Shown here: one piece after another, positions 50,657-64,000 of the stretch
How positions within the stretch are numbered: the stretch's first letter is position 1
How the letters are laid out: every line of letters starts with the position of its first letter
NCBI RefSeq assembly: GCF_018991925.1
Contig: NW_024748870.1
Coordinates: 5,713,693 to 5,777,692, forward strand
Source: Homarus americanus
Taxonomy: Eukaryota > Arthropoda > Malacostraca > Decapoda > Nephropidae
Length of the DNA stretch: 64,000 nucleotides
Direction: 5' to 3'
Translations under genes and position numbers: made by a program
The notes under the pieces: generated by a model
The model's input: the letters and a program-made list of their open reading frames with translations, nothing else
What the model was told of the DNA's origin: nothing
The model's database searches: none

Positions 50657-51005
50657 CAAGCAGCATAAATTCTGCAACACAAGTTACACAACAACACAGT
50701 GAAAAACGAGTAGGTCTACCAAATTAAATTAAAATGTTGAAAAGACAAAATAAAAGTAGAGATAAGAAAGTAAAACAGAGGAATAATATCCGTTTGTCTT
50801 CATGTAAAAGTCGTAAGAGAAAATAGTTATTGTTGGTGTTGTTACTTCTGGGTGTTTTTCATTCTGCCTGTGGGGAAAGGACAGTAAAATAAAAGATGCC
50901 TTATAATTTTTACCTTATGATAGACAGTAGTGTCGCTTTTCTGTCACCAGCGAATGCCATATGAGATCAAACACTTCAAGCTATAGACGCTTCTGAACTG
51001 AAAAA
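50654..51005. other. AT-rich unique sequence, nothing recognised
   Basis: No supported feature. Confidence 0.5.
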
Positions 51006-51120
51006 TTACCCCTCTCTTCCCCTCTCCTCCAACCCCCCCCTCCCCCCTTACATCTCCCCTTTCTTCTACGCCCCCTCCTTCACCCCCCTCCCTTTCTATC
51101 TCTAAGCTCCTCTACCCCCT
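51006..51120 (+). repeat. C-rich polypyrimidine block
   Basis: C-runs of 4-8 separated by CT-rich spacers. Minus-strand quadruplex potential. Confidence 0.75.
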
Positions 51121-51193
51121 TGCCTACATGGGTAGTGTTTCAGTGTAAATTTCAGGGATTACAAACTGACCTGAAAAATTTAGGTGTTGGGGG

Positions 51194-51196
<3 letters not shown>

Positions 51197-51250
<54 letters not shown>
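51197..51250 (+). repeat. (GA)n microsatellite, 27 units
   Basis: Pure tract. The Glu-Arg and Ser-Leu frames are artefacts. Confidence 0.97.

Positions 51251-55453
<4,203 letters not shown>

Positions 55454-55489
<36 letters not shown>
55454..55489 (+). repeat. (AC)n microsatellite
   Basis: Eighteen units. Confidence 0.97.
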
Positions 55490-55491
<2 letters not shown>

Positions 55492-56139
55492 TGTCTTGCA
55501 TCTATGTCCTATAAATAACTCTGTTAATAGATATATTTTCCCGGATTATCTGTAGATTAGCCTCAGCTTATTTCCCATTAACTAACTCCCCAGGTAACCT
55601 TGGGATGTTTAATCAACAGGTGAGATAAACTGGAGGTTGATTTCCATGGGATTTTTGTTTTTCTTTGTCATTCCACAGATATCATTTTCCCGTTCCTGTT
55701 TCCTTCCTCTGGTGCCCCTTCCTTTCCTCTGTTACTCTTCCCGTACTGAAATGAAGTTTTCAGTTAACTCAGAAGGCAGTAGATACGTTATCAAGATGTT
55801 TCTGTTCATCTTTCATGATTGTTAATAATTGGCATTTATTAACATTGCATATGGGGTTAAAGAACTTAGTCGTTAAAGTGCAATATTATATTATAACATC
55901 AAATACCAAACTCACTCGTTTTGTCCTGCTATTTAGAAGTTATTCTCTATCCAATGAATATTCATTTGCTTTCAAAATGTTCTTCTATATGAGGTGTTCT
56001 ATCAAAATGCTCCGTGTACTCATTAATTTTTCATGCAATTCCTATCGTTTCATAAATTCTCCATAACAGTTTTCTCACTAGAAAAAGGCCTTAATTCATC
56101 CATATATTCAACGATCAGTACTAAAGGGTCAGTTTGTTG
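55490..56139. other. AT-rich unique sequence, nothing recognised
   Basis: Frames of 60-83 codons have no motif. Confidence 0.45.
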
Positions 56140-56385
56140 TATATAAAAGTATGAAAGAGTTGTCCCATCTGCAAAGAGAACACAACTCTCATTTAGAGCA
56201 CAAAAAGACCTACAACTCTCCGTACCTTCCACAATAAATTCTCAAGCAATTGCTCATTCTATAAAAAGCCATAAAACAATTGATGATTCCACATAAAAGT
56301 ACATAGTAACCATTCGCTCTACAGAACATAAAACGACGGCTGTTCCACATAAAGAAAGCGGATAAAATAGTCGTTCATTTCCACG
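56140..56385. repeat. Decayed minisatellite, unit about 45-50 bp
   Basis: Variants of ACAATTGCTCATTCTACATA followed by AAAAGCACATAAAAC recur near 56236, 56275, 56305 and 56345. Confidence 0.4.
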
Positions 56386-56883
56386 GAGATCGCTAGGGCA
56401 TCGTCGCCAGCACTCAGTCGCCTTGGACACCCGGGCTCAGAGCTGGGTGGCGGCCGCTGCTACTGCTTGTGTTATTATTACTGCTCCTCCTCTTCCTTTC
56501 CTGCTGCTGCTGCTCCTGCTATTTCTGGTGCAACTGGTGTTATGTCGCTACTCGTGAACACAGCATACCATGTCACCAGTCCAGGCAGCCTAGCACAGCT
56601 GTGTCTGGCACTGAAAACAGAACCAACCACGACCACCACCAATATGACCATCTCCCACTTGCTATACGTCGTAGCGTTTTTACCACAGCCGTCACACTCC
56701 TATTCCGACGGCCACATCTACCATGACCCTCCCATATACGCTCTCAGTGCTCGCCAATCTCATCACACGATATTTGAAACCACCAAACCCGCCTGTGACC
56801 TGCTTGTACTCGTCACAGTCTCTATGATCACCGAGAGTAGCATTTTCACTATAACCATTGGCATACCATCACGTGGAATCTAA
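56386..56883 (+). other. CpG-rich segment followed by an unassigned open frame
   Basis: 56380-56460 is GC- and CpG-rich (GGCGGCCGC, CACCCGGGC) and contains TCAGTC at 56414, the arthropod initiator consensus. No TATA box sits at the right distance. From 56467 the frame is open to a TAA at 56881-56883, with the first ATG at 56542 (113 residues, Ser/Thr/Leu-rich, no domain recognised). The frame upstream of the ATG is a Gly/Ala/Ser low-complexity stretch. Could be a small gene or chance. Confidence 0.2.
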
Positions 56884-57184
56884 ACTGTACCATTCATAAG
56901 CATATACCATAACCATCTGTACCAATATGAATACCAAACCAGGTTCCAAAGATAAAGATTAAACAAGTAATAGTAAATGGTTGAGAGACTTGTTTATTTT
57001 TGGTCGGATATCAGTCACCACACAACAAGCAAACTTAGCGAGGATACTCAGCCAAACAATTCCGAACTTGTTGTTTATTTTACTCGGATAAACAAATTAG
57101 ATCAGGAAGATTGTTCAAGAATTTATTGAACTGCAACACTCACTATATTTAGTCCTCCTGTCTCTGCTGGCTCAGGTGCTTCTC

Positions 57185-57290
57185 CATCATCATCATCATC
57201 ATCATCATCACTACTACTATAATCACCATCATCTATCATCATCACCGCCATAATCACCACCATAATCACAATCATCATCATCATAATCAC

Positions 57291-57323
<33 letters not shown>

Positions 57324-57385
57324 TACCGACATCTTCATCAACGCCATCACCATAATCACCAGTAAACATATTAGCACCATCAGCT
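57185..57385 (+). repeat. (ATC)n compound microsatellite
   Basis: ATC runs interrupted by ACC, ATA and CACAATC. The Met/Asp-rich reverse frame is an artefact. Confidence 0.94.
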
Positions 57386-57497
57386 GAATCACGGCTAGCT
57401 ACCTACACCATTATCATGATTGCTAAATACTATAGTCCTTTTTCCTTACGACCACCGCCTAGAGTCATATCATCTTCAACTTTGTACTAGTATTATG

Positions 57498-57512
57498 ACA
57501 CACACACACACA

Positions 57513-57543
<31 letters not shown>
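57498..57543 (+). repeat. (CA)n microsatellite
   Basis: One CAGA interruption. A second short AC run lies at 57588-57602. Confidence 0.95.
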
Positions 57544-57544
<1 letters not shown>

Positions 57545-57765
57545 ACTACTACTTTTCTGTCACTCGGAATAAATTATTATGAAAGCACATACACACACAC
57601 ACAGATTCACAAACAGTCATGTATGCACACACAGGCACACCGCCACAGACACCGCCCTTCATGAGTGTTCTGATGCTTAATGATGTAATGGTTTAAGAGT
57701 CGGTAAAAACGCGGACATTTTCGGATTGCTTTGTGAGTGTGTTTGCGTGAGAGCGACTGGGGAAA

Positions 57766-57910
57766 GAGAGAGAGAGAGAGAGAGAGGGGGGGTGAGAAAG
57801 AAGGAAAGAGAGACGTAGGGAGAAAAGAAAGAAAGAGGGGGGGTAGAGAAAGGTGTGTAGTAGAGAGGAGAGAGAGAGAGAGGGGAAGGAGGAGGGAGGG
57901 AGGAAAGAGG
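57766..57910 (+). repeat. Purine-rich (GA)n/(GGGA)n block
   Basis: GA runs, GGGGGGG runs and AAAG tetramers over 145 bp. Minus-strand Ser/Leu/Pro frames are artefacts. Confidence 0.85.
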
Positions 57911-58089
57911 CGGTGTTTCACTAGGCAGGGGAGGTGAAAAGTTTGTGAACGAAACGTGTGTGTTAATGAAAAATTGTGGCACGAGACCTTGTGGTGGGTA
58001 AACGTGGCTGATTTTGCGGATGAGGAGGGTCAGGGCGGCCGGGCCTTGGTGAGGGGCAGGCGACTGTAACAGGTTGTGGTAGTAGACCA

Positions 58090-58420
58090 TGGTAGTAAAT
58101 AATGGTGAGGACGTGGTAGCGGAACATGGTGGGGCATAGCAGAGGGATATATTGGGGGCATGGTAATGGAACATGGTGGGGCATAGTAGAGGGATATATT
58201 GGGGGCATGGTAATGGAACATGGTGGGGCATAGTAGAGGGATATATTGGGGGCATGGTAATGGAACATGGTGGGGCATAGTAGAGGGATATATTAGAGAC
58301 ATGGTAGCGGAACATGGTGGGGCATAGCAGAGGGATATATCGGGGGCATGTTAATGGAACATGGTGAGAGGCATGAAATTAGACCATAGTGAGGCAATAG
58401 TATTGGAACATGATGAGGGG
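58090..58420 (+). repeat. 47-bp minisatellite, about 6 units
   Basis: Unit GGCATGGTAATGGAACATGG, then TGGGGCATAGTAGAGGGATA and TATTGGG. The middle four are near-identical; the outer ones have drifted. Frames of 90-212 codons (Tyr/Pro/Ser repeats) on the minus strand are artefacts. Confidence 0.95.
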
Positions 58421-58504
58421 CGTGGTAGTGTGCAATGGTAGGGGCACGGTAGTGAGCAGAGGTGTGTGTGTGTTTACTGTTGCTTGATGATACCTTAACA
58501 CATT

Positions 58505-58709
58505 TGTAATTATATGTGTATACTCCCTGAGCATATATGTATACAGACAGCAGCTGTAAGTGTATATATGAGAATATGCTTCTCTGTAATTATATTGTGT
58601 GCATACTCATATATATGCAAGTAAATCACTGTAGGTGCGCATGATCTAGGTATATGCTGATAACCACAAGGAAAGAAAAAACACGAAGTTCCCAAGCGCT
58701 TTTGTGTAA

Positions 58710-58712
<3 letters not shown>
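58505..58712. mobile_element. Dispersed repeat beside an (AT)n tract, copy 2
   Basis: 58612-58675 contains ATATATATGCAAGTAAATCA, then GGTGCGCATGATCTAGGTAT and GCTGATAACCACAAGGAAAG as one continuous unit. The same pieces occur, partly inverted, at 28475-28560. The continuation (AACACGAAGTTCCCAAGCGC) resembles text I recall from high-copy decapod retroelements, unverified. An (AT)n tract follows at 58713. Left of it, 58505-58600 has GTATATATGAGAATATG-type phrases that may belong to the same element. Confidence 0.5.

Positions 58713-58790
<78 letters not shown>
58713..58790. repeat. (AT)n microsatellite
   Basis: Pure tract of about 39 units. Confidence 0.97.
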
Positions 58791-58794
<4 letters not shown>

Positions 58795-59264
58795 AAGTTT
58801 TGTCAATGAGGTTCATTTAATATGTAAACGAACACGTCACTCTATGAAGGACACTTGTACATATAGTGGTCAATACGAACAATATCATGAATATTTATTG
58901 TTTTTCAATAAATACATAAATATTTTATTATTTTCTTAGGCGGATAATGAATGCTTGTTGACTTGTGTTTACATAAACATATTTCAACACAAGCAGAAGA
59001 TGGAAAATTATTCAAAGCATAGATGTATTTCCATATACAACAGAAATACTGGATATCGCCAGACGATTATTCTCATATCAGCGAATTCATCTTGGTGACA
59101 CTAGTACAAGACAACTGTATAAAAGATGAACAGAAAAATTAATAAATGAACGTTGTTGACTCTTAAGAATTATAAGTTGGTTTGTGAATGTCTGGATAAT
59201 ATTATTACCCTCGAAAAAAAGGCAATTTTTTGTCCTGAAACTTTTTATGTTTTATAGGTATTTT
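58791..59264. other. AT-rich unique sequence, nothing recognised
   Basis: No supported feature. Confidence 0.5.
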
Positions 59265-59298
59265 ACCCCTCCCCCACACCCCCAACCCCCCACCCCCT
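59265..59298 (-). repeat. C-runs: minus-strand G-quadruplex candidate
   Basis: Five runs of 4-6 C separated by 1-3 bases, continued by CCCCC near 59315. Confidence 0.8.
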
Positions 59299-59613
59299 TC
59301 TCTGTCCCTATCAACCCCCCTTTTCTCATTCATCATAAATTCCCCACTAACCCCCTAATAGCGACTAAACTCCCTGGAGTGGCTCAGAGTAGCACGAAGC
59401 AATCTAACAGTGCGGACATATCGGCATGAAATATAACCAATACTACGCCAGAACCCGCATTTTTGCCTCCAAATATCTATACTACGGTATTGGGAATATC
59501 TAATCAATATGAGCGAGCAATCAGGCAGAGTGGAGTCAAGTCTGTCTGAAATAAATATTACCCAGACCCAAAATTGCCTCACAACGTATTACAAGAAAAT
59601 CTATATCTCCTAT

Positions 59614-59647
<34 letters not shown>

Positions 59648-59663
59648 TGTGTGTGTGTGTGTG
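59614..59663 (+). repeat. (GT)n microsatellite
   Basis: One A interruption at 59641. Confidence 0.96.
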
Positions 59664-60819
59664 AACGCTTGAGTTAAATCCTATAGATTTGCTTAGTGGC
59701 GTGTTACTTGCGCGCACGCTTAGTAGTATACATGCAGGGAAACATTTCTTCGTTCGACTTGGACGTTATATTCAAGGAACGAAGATTTGGCGCCACTTTT
59801 TAGCATTAAGGAGATTAAACGCCAGCCTGGGATGCGTTCATCGGAGTGATTAGTTCCAATCAGCCGAGGCTCTCATAGTTTAGATTAAGTTTGCATGGTT
59901 ACTGAATCCTAGAAATGAGTCAGTTTCCCCAGCGAAAAATTGTAGATTAAAAGAAATTTTTTATACTAAAAGTTAGCAACAGAAATTTCTATCGGTGAAA
60001 ATTTTCCTATTAAAACAGTACGAGTTTTTGCCGTTAGTAATTGGTGATAAACTAGACGTTTTGGAGCCCCAAGTCTGGACCGATGCTGGCTTAATTAATC
60101 TTCGTCAGGAAAGTTTACTTCGAAATAGTGAAAATACATATTTCTTCATCACACAGAATATGGTTTACGTATAAGCATTTTTTTGTCTATCTATATCTAC
60201 AGTATCTATCTAATAATTTCAAGTTGATGGGAGAGATGTTAATGATGTTTTACAGACTAAGAAAATAACTTTTGTCTCGAACGAAAAGAAAAATTAAATT
60301 CATTTAATTCGCAGAATATTTCGGCTAGAACAAATTACACTTGCATTATTTTTCGAGGTGATCATGGGTGAAACACACACAAAAAATATTATTCGTGTGA
60401 ACAACCTTATTGTTGATAAATTATTATTCCAAGCAGTGTGTCATAATGTACTCATTTGATTCAAGAAAAAATAAATAAATATGGGCATTTAAGAATTATC
60501 ACAAAATAAGTGTTCAACAAATTCCATTACAGTTATCAAAACACCATCAGTAATATATAATGTATACTTTCTTATATAAAAACTCCAATAATATCCAAAA
60601 CTTCACAGTATAAACTTGTGCATCACTGTAAATGGGCTGTTGGTCCTTCTGAAGCACATTTATCGATAGAGTTTTGTCGGCAGATAATAGCAAATTCCAA
60701 TATTTCAGCGAAGTCAGCATTAATTCCTGTCCTATTTCATTATAGAGTTTTGTTGTAAGCAGATTATTCTGGAGTGGAGGGTAATACTCCGGCAGCAACA
60801 CTGGATTAAGTGACGCTGC
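59664..60819. other. AT-rich unique sequence, nothing recognised
   Basis: An 84-codon reverse frame at 60547-60801 has no recognisable motif. Confidence 0.45.
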
Positions 60820-61080
60820 CGGGGCTAAGCTGCGACCCTCGCCTCACCCTCACACCTCCACGCTAAGGCTACGACTCCTCCGCCAAGCTGAGGCTCTTCC
60901 ACAAACCTGAGATTCCTCCGTCAAGCTGAGACTCTTCCGTCAGTTAGAAAGTCCTCTGTCAAGCTTAGGTTCTGCTATATAGTTGAAACCTCACCATCAA
61001 GTTGGAACACCAATGTCAAGCTGATAATTTCCCCCCCCCCCCCTAAAGCTGGGGATCTTCGGCAAGCTTCGGTTGCGAGT
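60820..61080 (+). repeat. Decayed minisatellite, unit about 24-27 bp
   Basis: TCCGTCAAGCTGAGACTCT-like phrases recur near 60838, 60872, 60895, 60925, 60950, 60998 and 61050. A run of 15 C lies at about 61029. Confidence 0.6.
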
Positions 61081-61373
61081 TTACTTAAAAAAATAATAAT
61101 AATATTCCTCACTATGCTTAGGACTTAATCAGTAAGATCTTCACCAATCATAGTTCTAAGACTGTGATTTCCATTACGCTGACAAACCTCTACGATCTAC
61201 TTTTAGGGTCATCAAGATATTTACAATACAGACAAGAAATTATGATTTTTCCCGGTCTTGTGCTTTTGCTCGGAAGAAAAAATTATCTACATTTTTTCAA
61301 GGCAGACAATTGTTTCTGTTATTATGTTATTTAAATACTGATTGCTGTATCGAAGTGGAAAGATGTAAATAAT

Positions 61374-61374
<1 letters not shown>

Positions 61375-61439
<65 letters not shown>
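61375..61439 (+). repeat. (GT)n microsatellite, about 32 units
   Basis: Pure tract. Confidence 0.97.
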
Positions 61440-61440
<1 letters not shown>

Positions 61441-62075
61441 CCTTCACAATTAAAAAATCTTTATATCATTTAAAGTAATTTAGACGTAGTACTGAATGAA
61501 CCTCAGAGCACGTAAGTATTATGGTGGATATTAGAAAATATTACATGCCTGTATGTGTACAGTAAGTACAGTGTATGTGTGCGTGTGTGCCCGAGTGTGA
61601 GAGAGAGGGCTAAGGTTATGAAAGAGTCTGAAGCTTTAAGAGTCCTACACAAAAACTCGCACCAAATGCAGAATATTTATCGGTTAAGTGGCAGAGGGAA
61701 AATATACATATATTGTTACAGGCCGTTTATTAAGTATGCAAAACATAAACTTTCCCTCTGGAGATAACACAAACACTGAATATTTACTTTTCTGCAGACA
61801 GATTTTCACGTCCACAGAGTCATCACTTGGCATTTGTTATGGCCAGGTGCCCTCATACCATAGCTTATTCTTACTGATGAATAGAACTGTTAATTTTGTT
61901 ATAGTTATTTTAACATTTGACGAAAAGGATGTCTCTTCTCAAACTGTTTCTGGAATTAAATTTTTACCATCATTAATAAATAAATATATAATAAAAATAT
62001 TGAGGTTACACGAATGCTATCGACAATAATGCTTTAGTGAATTATTAGAAGTAAATATACCACACATACACATAA

Positions 62076-62078
<3 letters not shown>
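61440..62078. other. Unique sequence, nothing recognised
   Basis: Frames of 70 and 113 codons at 61555-62029 overlap and have no motif. Confidence 0.45.

Positions 62079-62147
<69 letters not shown>
62079..62147. repeat. (AT)n microsatellite
   Basis: Pure tract of about 34 units. Confidence 0.97.
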
Positions 62148-62149
<2 letters not shown>

Positions 62150-62574
62150 TATAGTTTAACTGAAAGTTTCTCCGAGTTAAAATTATAAACAGGAACAAGC
62201 TACAGACTCAGCACGTGTAGTAAATTCAGTTAAAATCAAGCGCATATTTTCGCCTATTTCAGTATTTTTCCGTGTTCACCTCACATCACTTGGGCTCGGT
62301 GCCGGGGTGACTTTCATTGGCCACTACTTAACTGATGATTACCTATTTATAGCATTTTGTCATTTTGTTTTCATTCGTTGTTCTTTGGGGATTGTTACAG
62401 GAATACCACGTAAAAAGAGCATTGCATTTGTTTAAAGAGATCATTTATAATTTACAATTTAGTCTACTGATGCACTGAATATACCAAAACTTGATTCTTG
62501 TTATGTGAATTCGTATAATATAAAAGACGCTGGTATATTTTTTTTTACACCTCTCAGAAGCTGGCTAGATCACA
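62148..62574. other. AT-rich unique sequence, nothing recognised
   Basis: No supported feature. Confidence 0.5.
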
Positions 62575-63440
62575 TTTCACATCGTTCGTAATTTTATGAG
62601 AAGCATTTTCAACTTACTCGCCTCTGGTCTAATGTGATTTTTTTTAATTACTCATAATCCAGCTATGTGGATTTTTAAATTATTGACAATACACATACGT
62701 AATTTTTTATATTACTCACATTCGGACAAAAAAATTATGTTGCTCATAAGCCTGCTAATAAAATTCTAAAAATACTCACAAGCTAAGTACATGGGTTTTA
62801 TATTTGGCATAAGCCAGCAGATCTATTTATAAATTGCTCACACAACAGTTGAATAAATTTTTATTTTCATAGATTTCTTGGTTACATTATACAGTATATC
62901 TTGCTCATAAAATTTATCAAGGAATTTCATAGTACTAGCAAGACATTACATGCATTTTTACATCACTCATAAACCAAACTCATATTTTTTTATATCAGTA
63001 ACTACCAGCTACATTTATTTCTAAATTACTAGATGGATTTTAAATTTACTCACAAAACAGCTAGATGGACCTTTATAGTTCTCACAAGGCATACATGAAT
63101 TTTTATATTACTCACAGGCGGATGAGAAGAATTTTATATTGCTTACAAATCATTTACGGATTAATATATTATAAACGTGCCAGAAGAACATATAGATATT
63201 TACATTATACTACTCACAAGATCGCTAAATTAATTTTTATGTAAAAAACCTACCAGGTAAAAGAATTTTAAAACTGTTCCCAAGCCAGTTAGATATACTG
63301 TATAGTTTGAATTCCATCTGAGCTGACTATTTAATGTTTCTAAAATATCACAAGCCAATAAGATTTATTTCTTGAACAGTTCATAAGGAAATTAGTTATA
63401 TTTCTGAATGACCCACAACCCCGTTACTTGGAATTTTATG
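62575..63440. repeat. Old minisatellite, unit about 40-50 bp
   Basis: Variants of TTACTCACAAGCCAGCTAGA followed by TGGATTTTTATA recur about 16 times, for example near 62650, 62713, 62742, 62775, 62838, 63047, 63078, 63110, 63215 and 63350. Substitutions and indels are heavy but the cadence is clear. Confidence 0.65.
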
Positions 63441-63532
63441 TTACAAGCTGGGTTTTTAAAGAGCTGGTGACGCAACCAGACTCACCAGAGTCGGGTGACA
63501 CAGTTATAGTGTAAATTTAGGGAGTGACTATG

Positions 63533-63538
<6 letters not shown>

Positions 63539-63603
<65 letters not shown>
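63539..63603. repeat. (AT)n microsatellite
   Basis: Pure tract. The two Ile-Tyr frames are artefacts. Confidence 0.97.
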
Positions 63604-63604
<1 letters not shown>

Positions 63605-64000
63605 TGTATATATACATTAAAACGATATAATAGTTTGTTTGTATACCTAAAGCAGCTGGATTTTGTATCAGTTATGACCTGTCTACATTTTTTTTCAACG
63701 CACAAAAAATTAGGTCATGATTTTTGTCCCCCAGTACTTAATTGGGTGGATTTGTTTTTTCTCTTCAAAATGAGGACTGGGTCAACTTTTTTCCAGTATG
63801 TTTAACTGTAGTTAAAAGGAGTCTTAGCAACAGTTTGTATAGATGGAGTCTTTATGGCGAGGACCTGGTTAGTGCGCGGAGTATTTTACCAGGATGGACC
63901 TGGTGAGGGGAACCTCTTTATTGCCAGGGGCCTGACCTGGTGACAAGGATTTTCATTTCTATTCACGAGGATTTGTTTGTTTGTTTTTGTGGTATCCAGG
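63604..64000. other. Unique sequence to the window end
   Basis: ACCTGGTGAGGGG and GACCTGGTGACAAGG near 63888 and 63935 hint at the start of a further diverged tandem repeat. No gene. Confidence 0.4.

Noticed and set aside
57677..58315. 212-codon reverse frame with Tyr-Pro-Ser repeats
   Set aside because: Covers the 47-bp minisatellite and the purine-rich block. All three frames are partly open.

Overview
This is a eukaryotic, almost certainly arthropod, non-coding window. The best guess is a decapod crustacean genome. The arthropod telomeric pentamer TTAGG occurs in two interstitial tracts (8560-8601 and 46429-46461). Base composition is AT-rich. Simple-sequence DNA is extremely abundant: long AT, AC/GT, GA, AAT and ATC tracts every few kilobases. 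That density and mixture is known for shrimp, crab, lobster and crayfish genomes. The species assignment is inference, since no marker gene is present.

I found no protein-coding gene, rRNA or canonical tRNA gene that I would defend. Nearly every open reading frame of 60 codons or more runs through a microsatellite or minisatellite and is open in several frames on both strands. Two places look weakly coding or exon-like: the 24012-25110 block and the 56380-56883 CpG-rich segment followed by a 114-codon reading frame. Neither has a recognisable domain.

What the window does hold is tandem-repeat DNA at all stages of life. Fresh minisatellites include a 23-bp unit at 5660-5985, a 15-bp unit at 19611-20098, 22-27-bp units at 22595-23515, a 32-bp unit at 26085-26610, a 27-bp unit at 26826-27365, a 10-bp unit at 34291-34525, a 19-bp unit at 34640-34870, an 80-bp unit at 44725-45604 and a 47-bp unit at 58090-58420. 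Decayed, fossil-like minisatellites lie at 165-625, 2055-2345, 10300-11610, 14420-16330, 43015-43560, 46680-47350, 48300-48740, 60820-61080 and 62575-63440. Several blocks have extreme strand asymmetry: polypyrimidine at 38775-39895, C-rich then G-rich at 17811-20098, and purine-rich at 34291-35870.

Mobile DNA is present as remnants. They are an internally deleted mariner-family element with matching terminal inverted repeats, TA flanks and a decayed transposase C-terminus (13446-14067); two copies of one retroelement 3' end carrying an (ATT)n tail (1371-1448 and 44498-44596); two copies of another dispersed repeat, each beside an (AT)n tract (28475-28560 and 58612-58712); a tRNA-derived Pol III-type promoter remnant (22425-22505); and a 206-bp near-perfect long hairpin (2644-2849).

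The most unusual signal is that three unrelated minisatellites each carry, once or twice per unit, a consensus site for a major transcription-factor class. These are a DR1 nuclear-receptor site (5660-5985), a CRE-type TGACGTCA site (42337-42650) and a CACGTG E-box (44725-45604). Whether this reflects function or chance cannot be decided from sequence alone.
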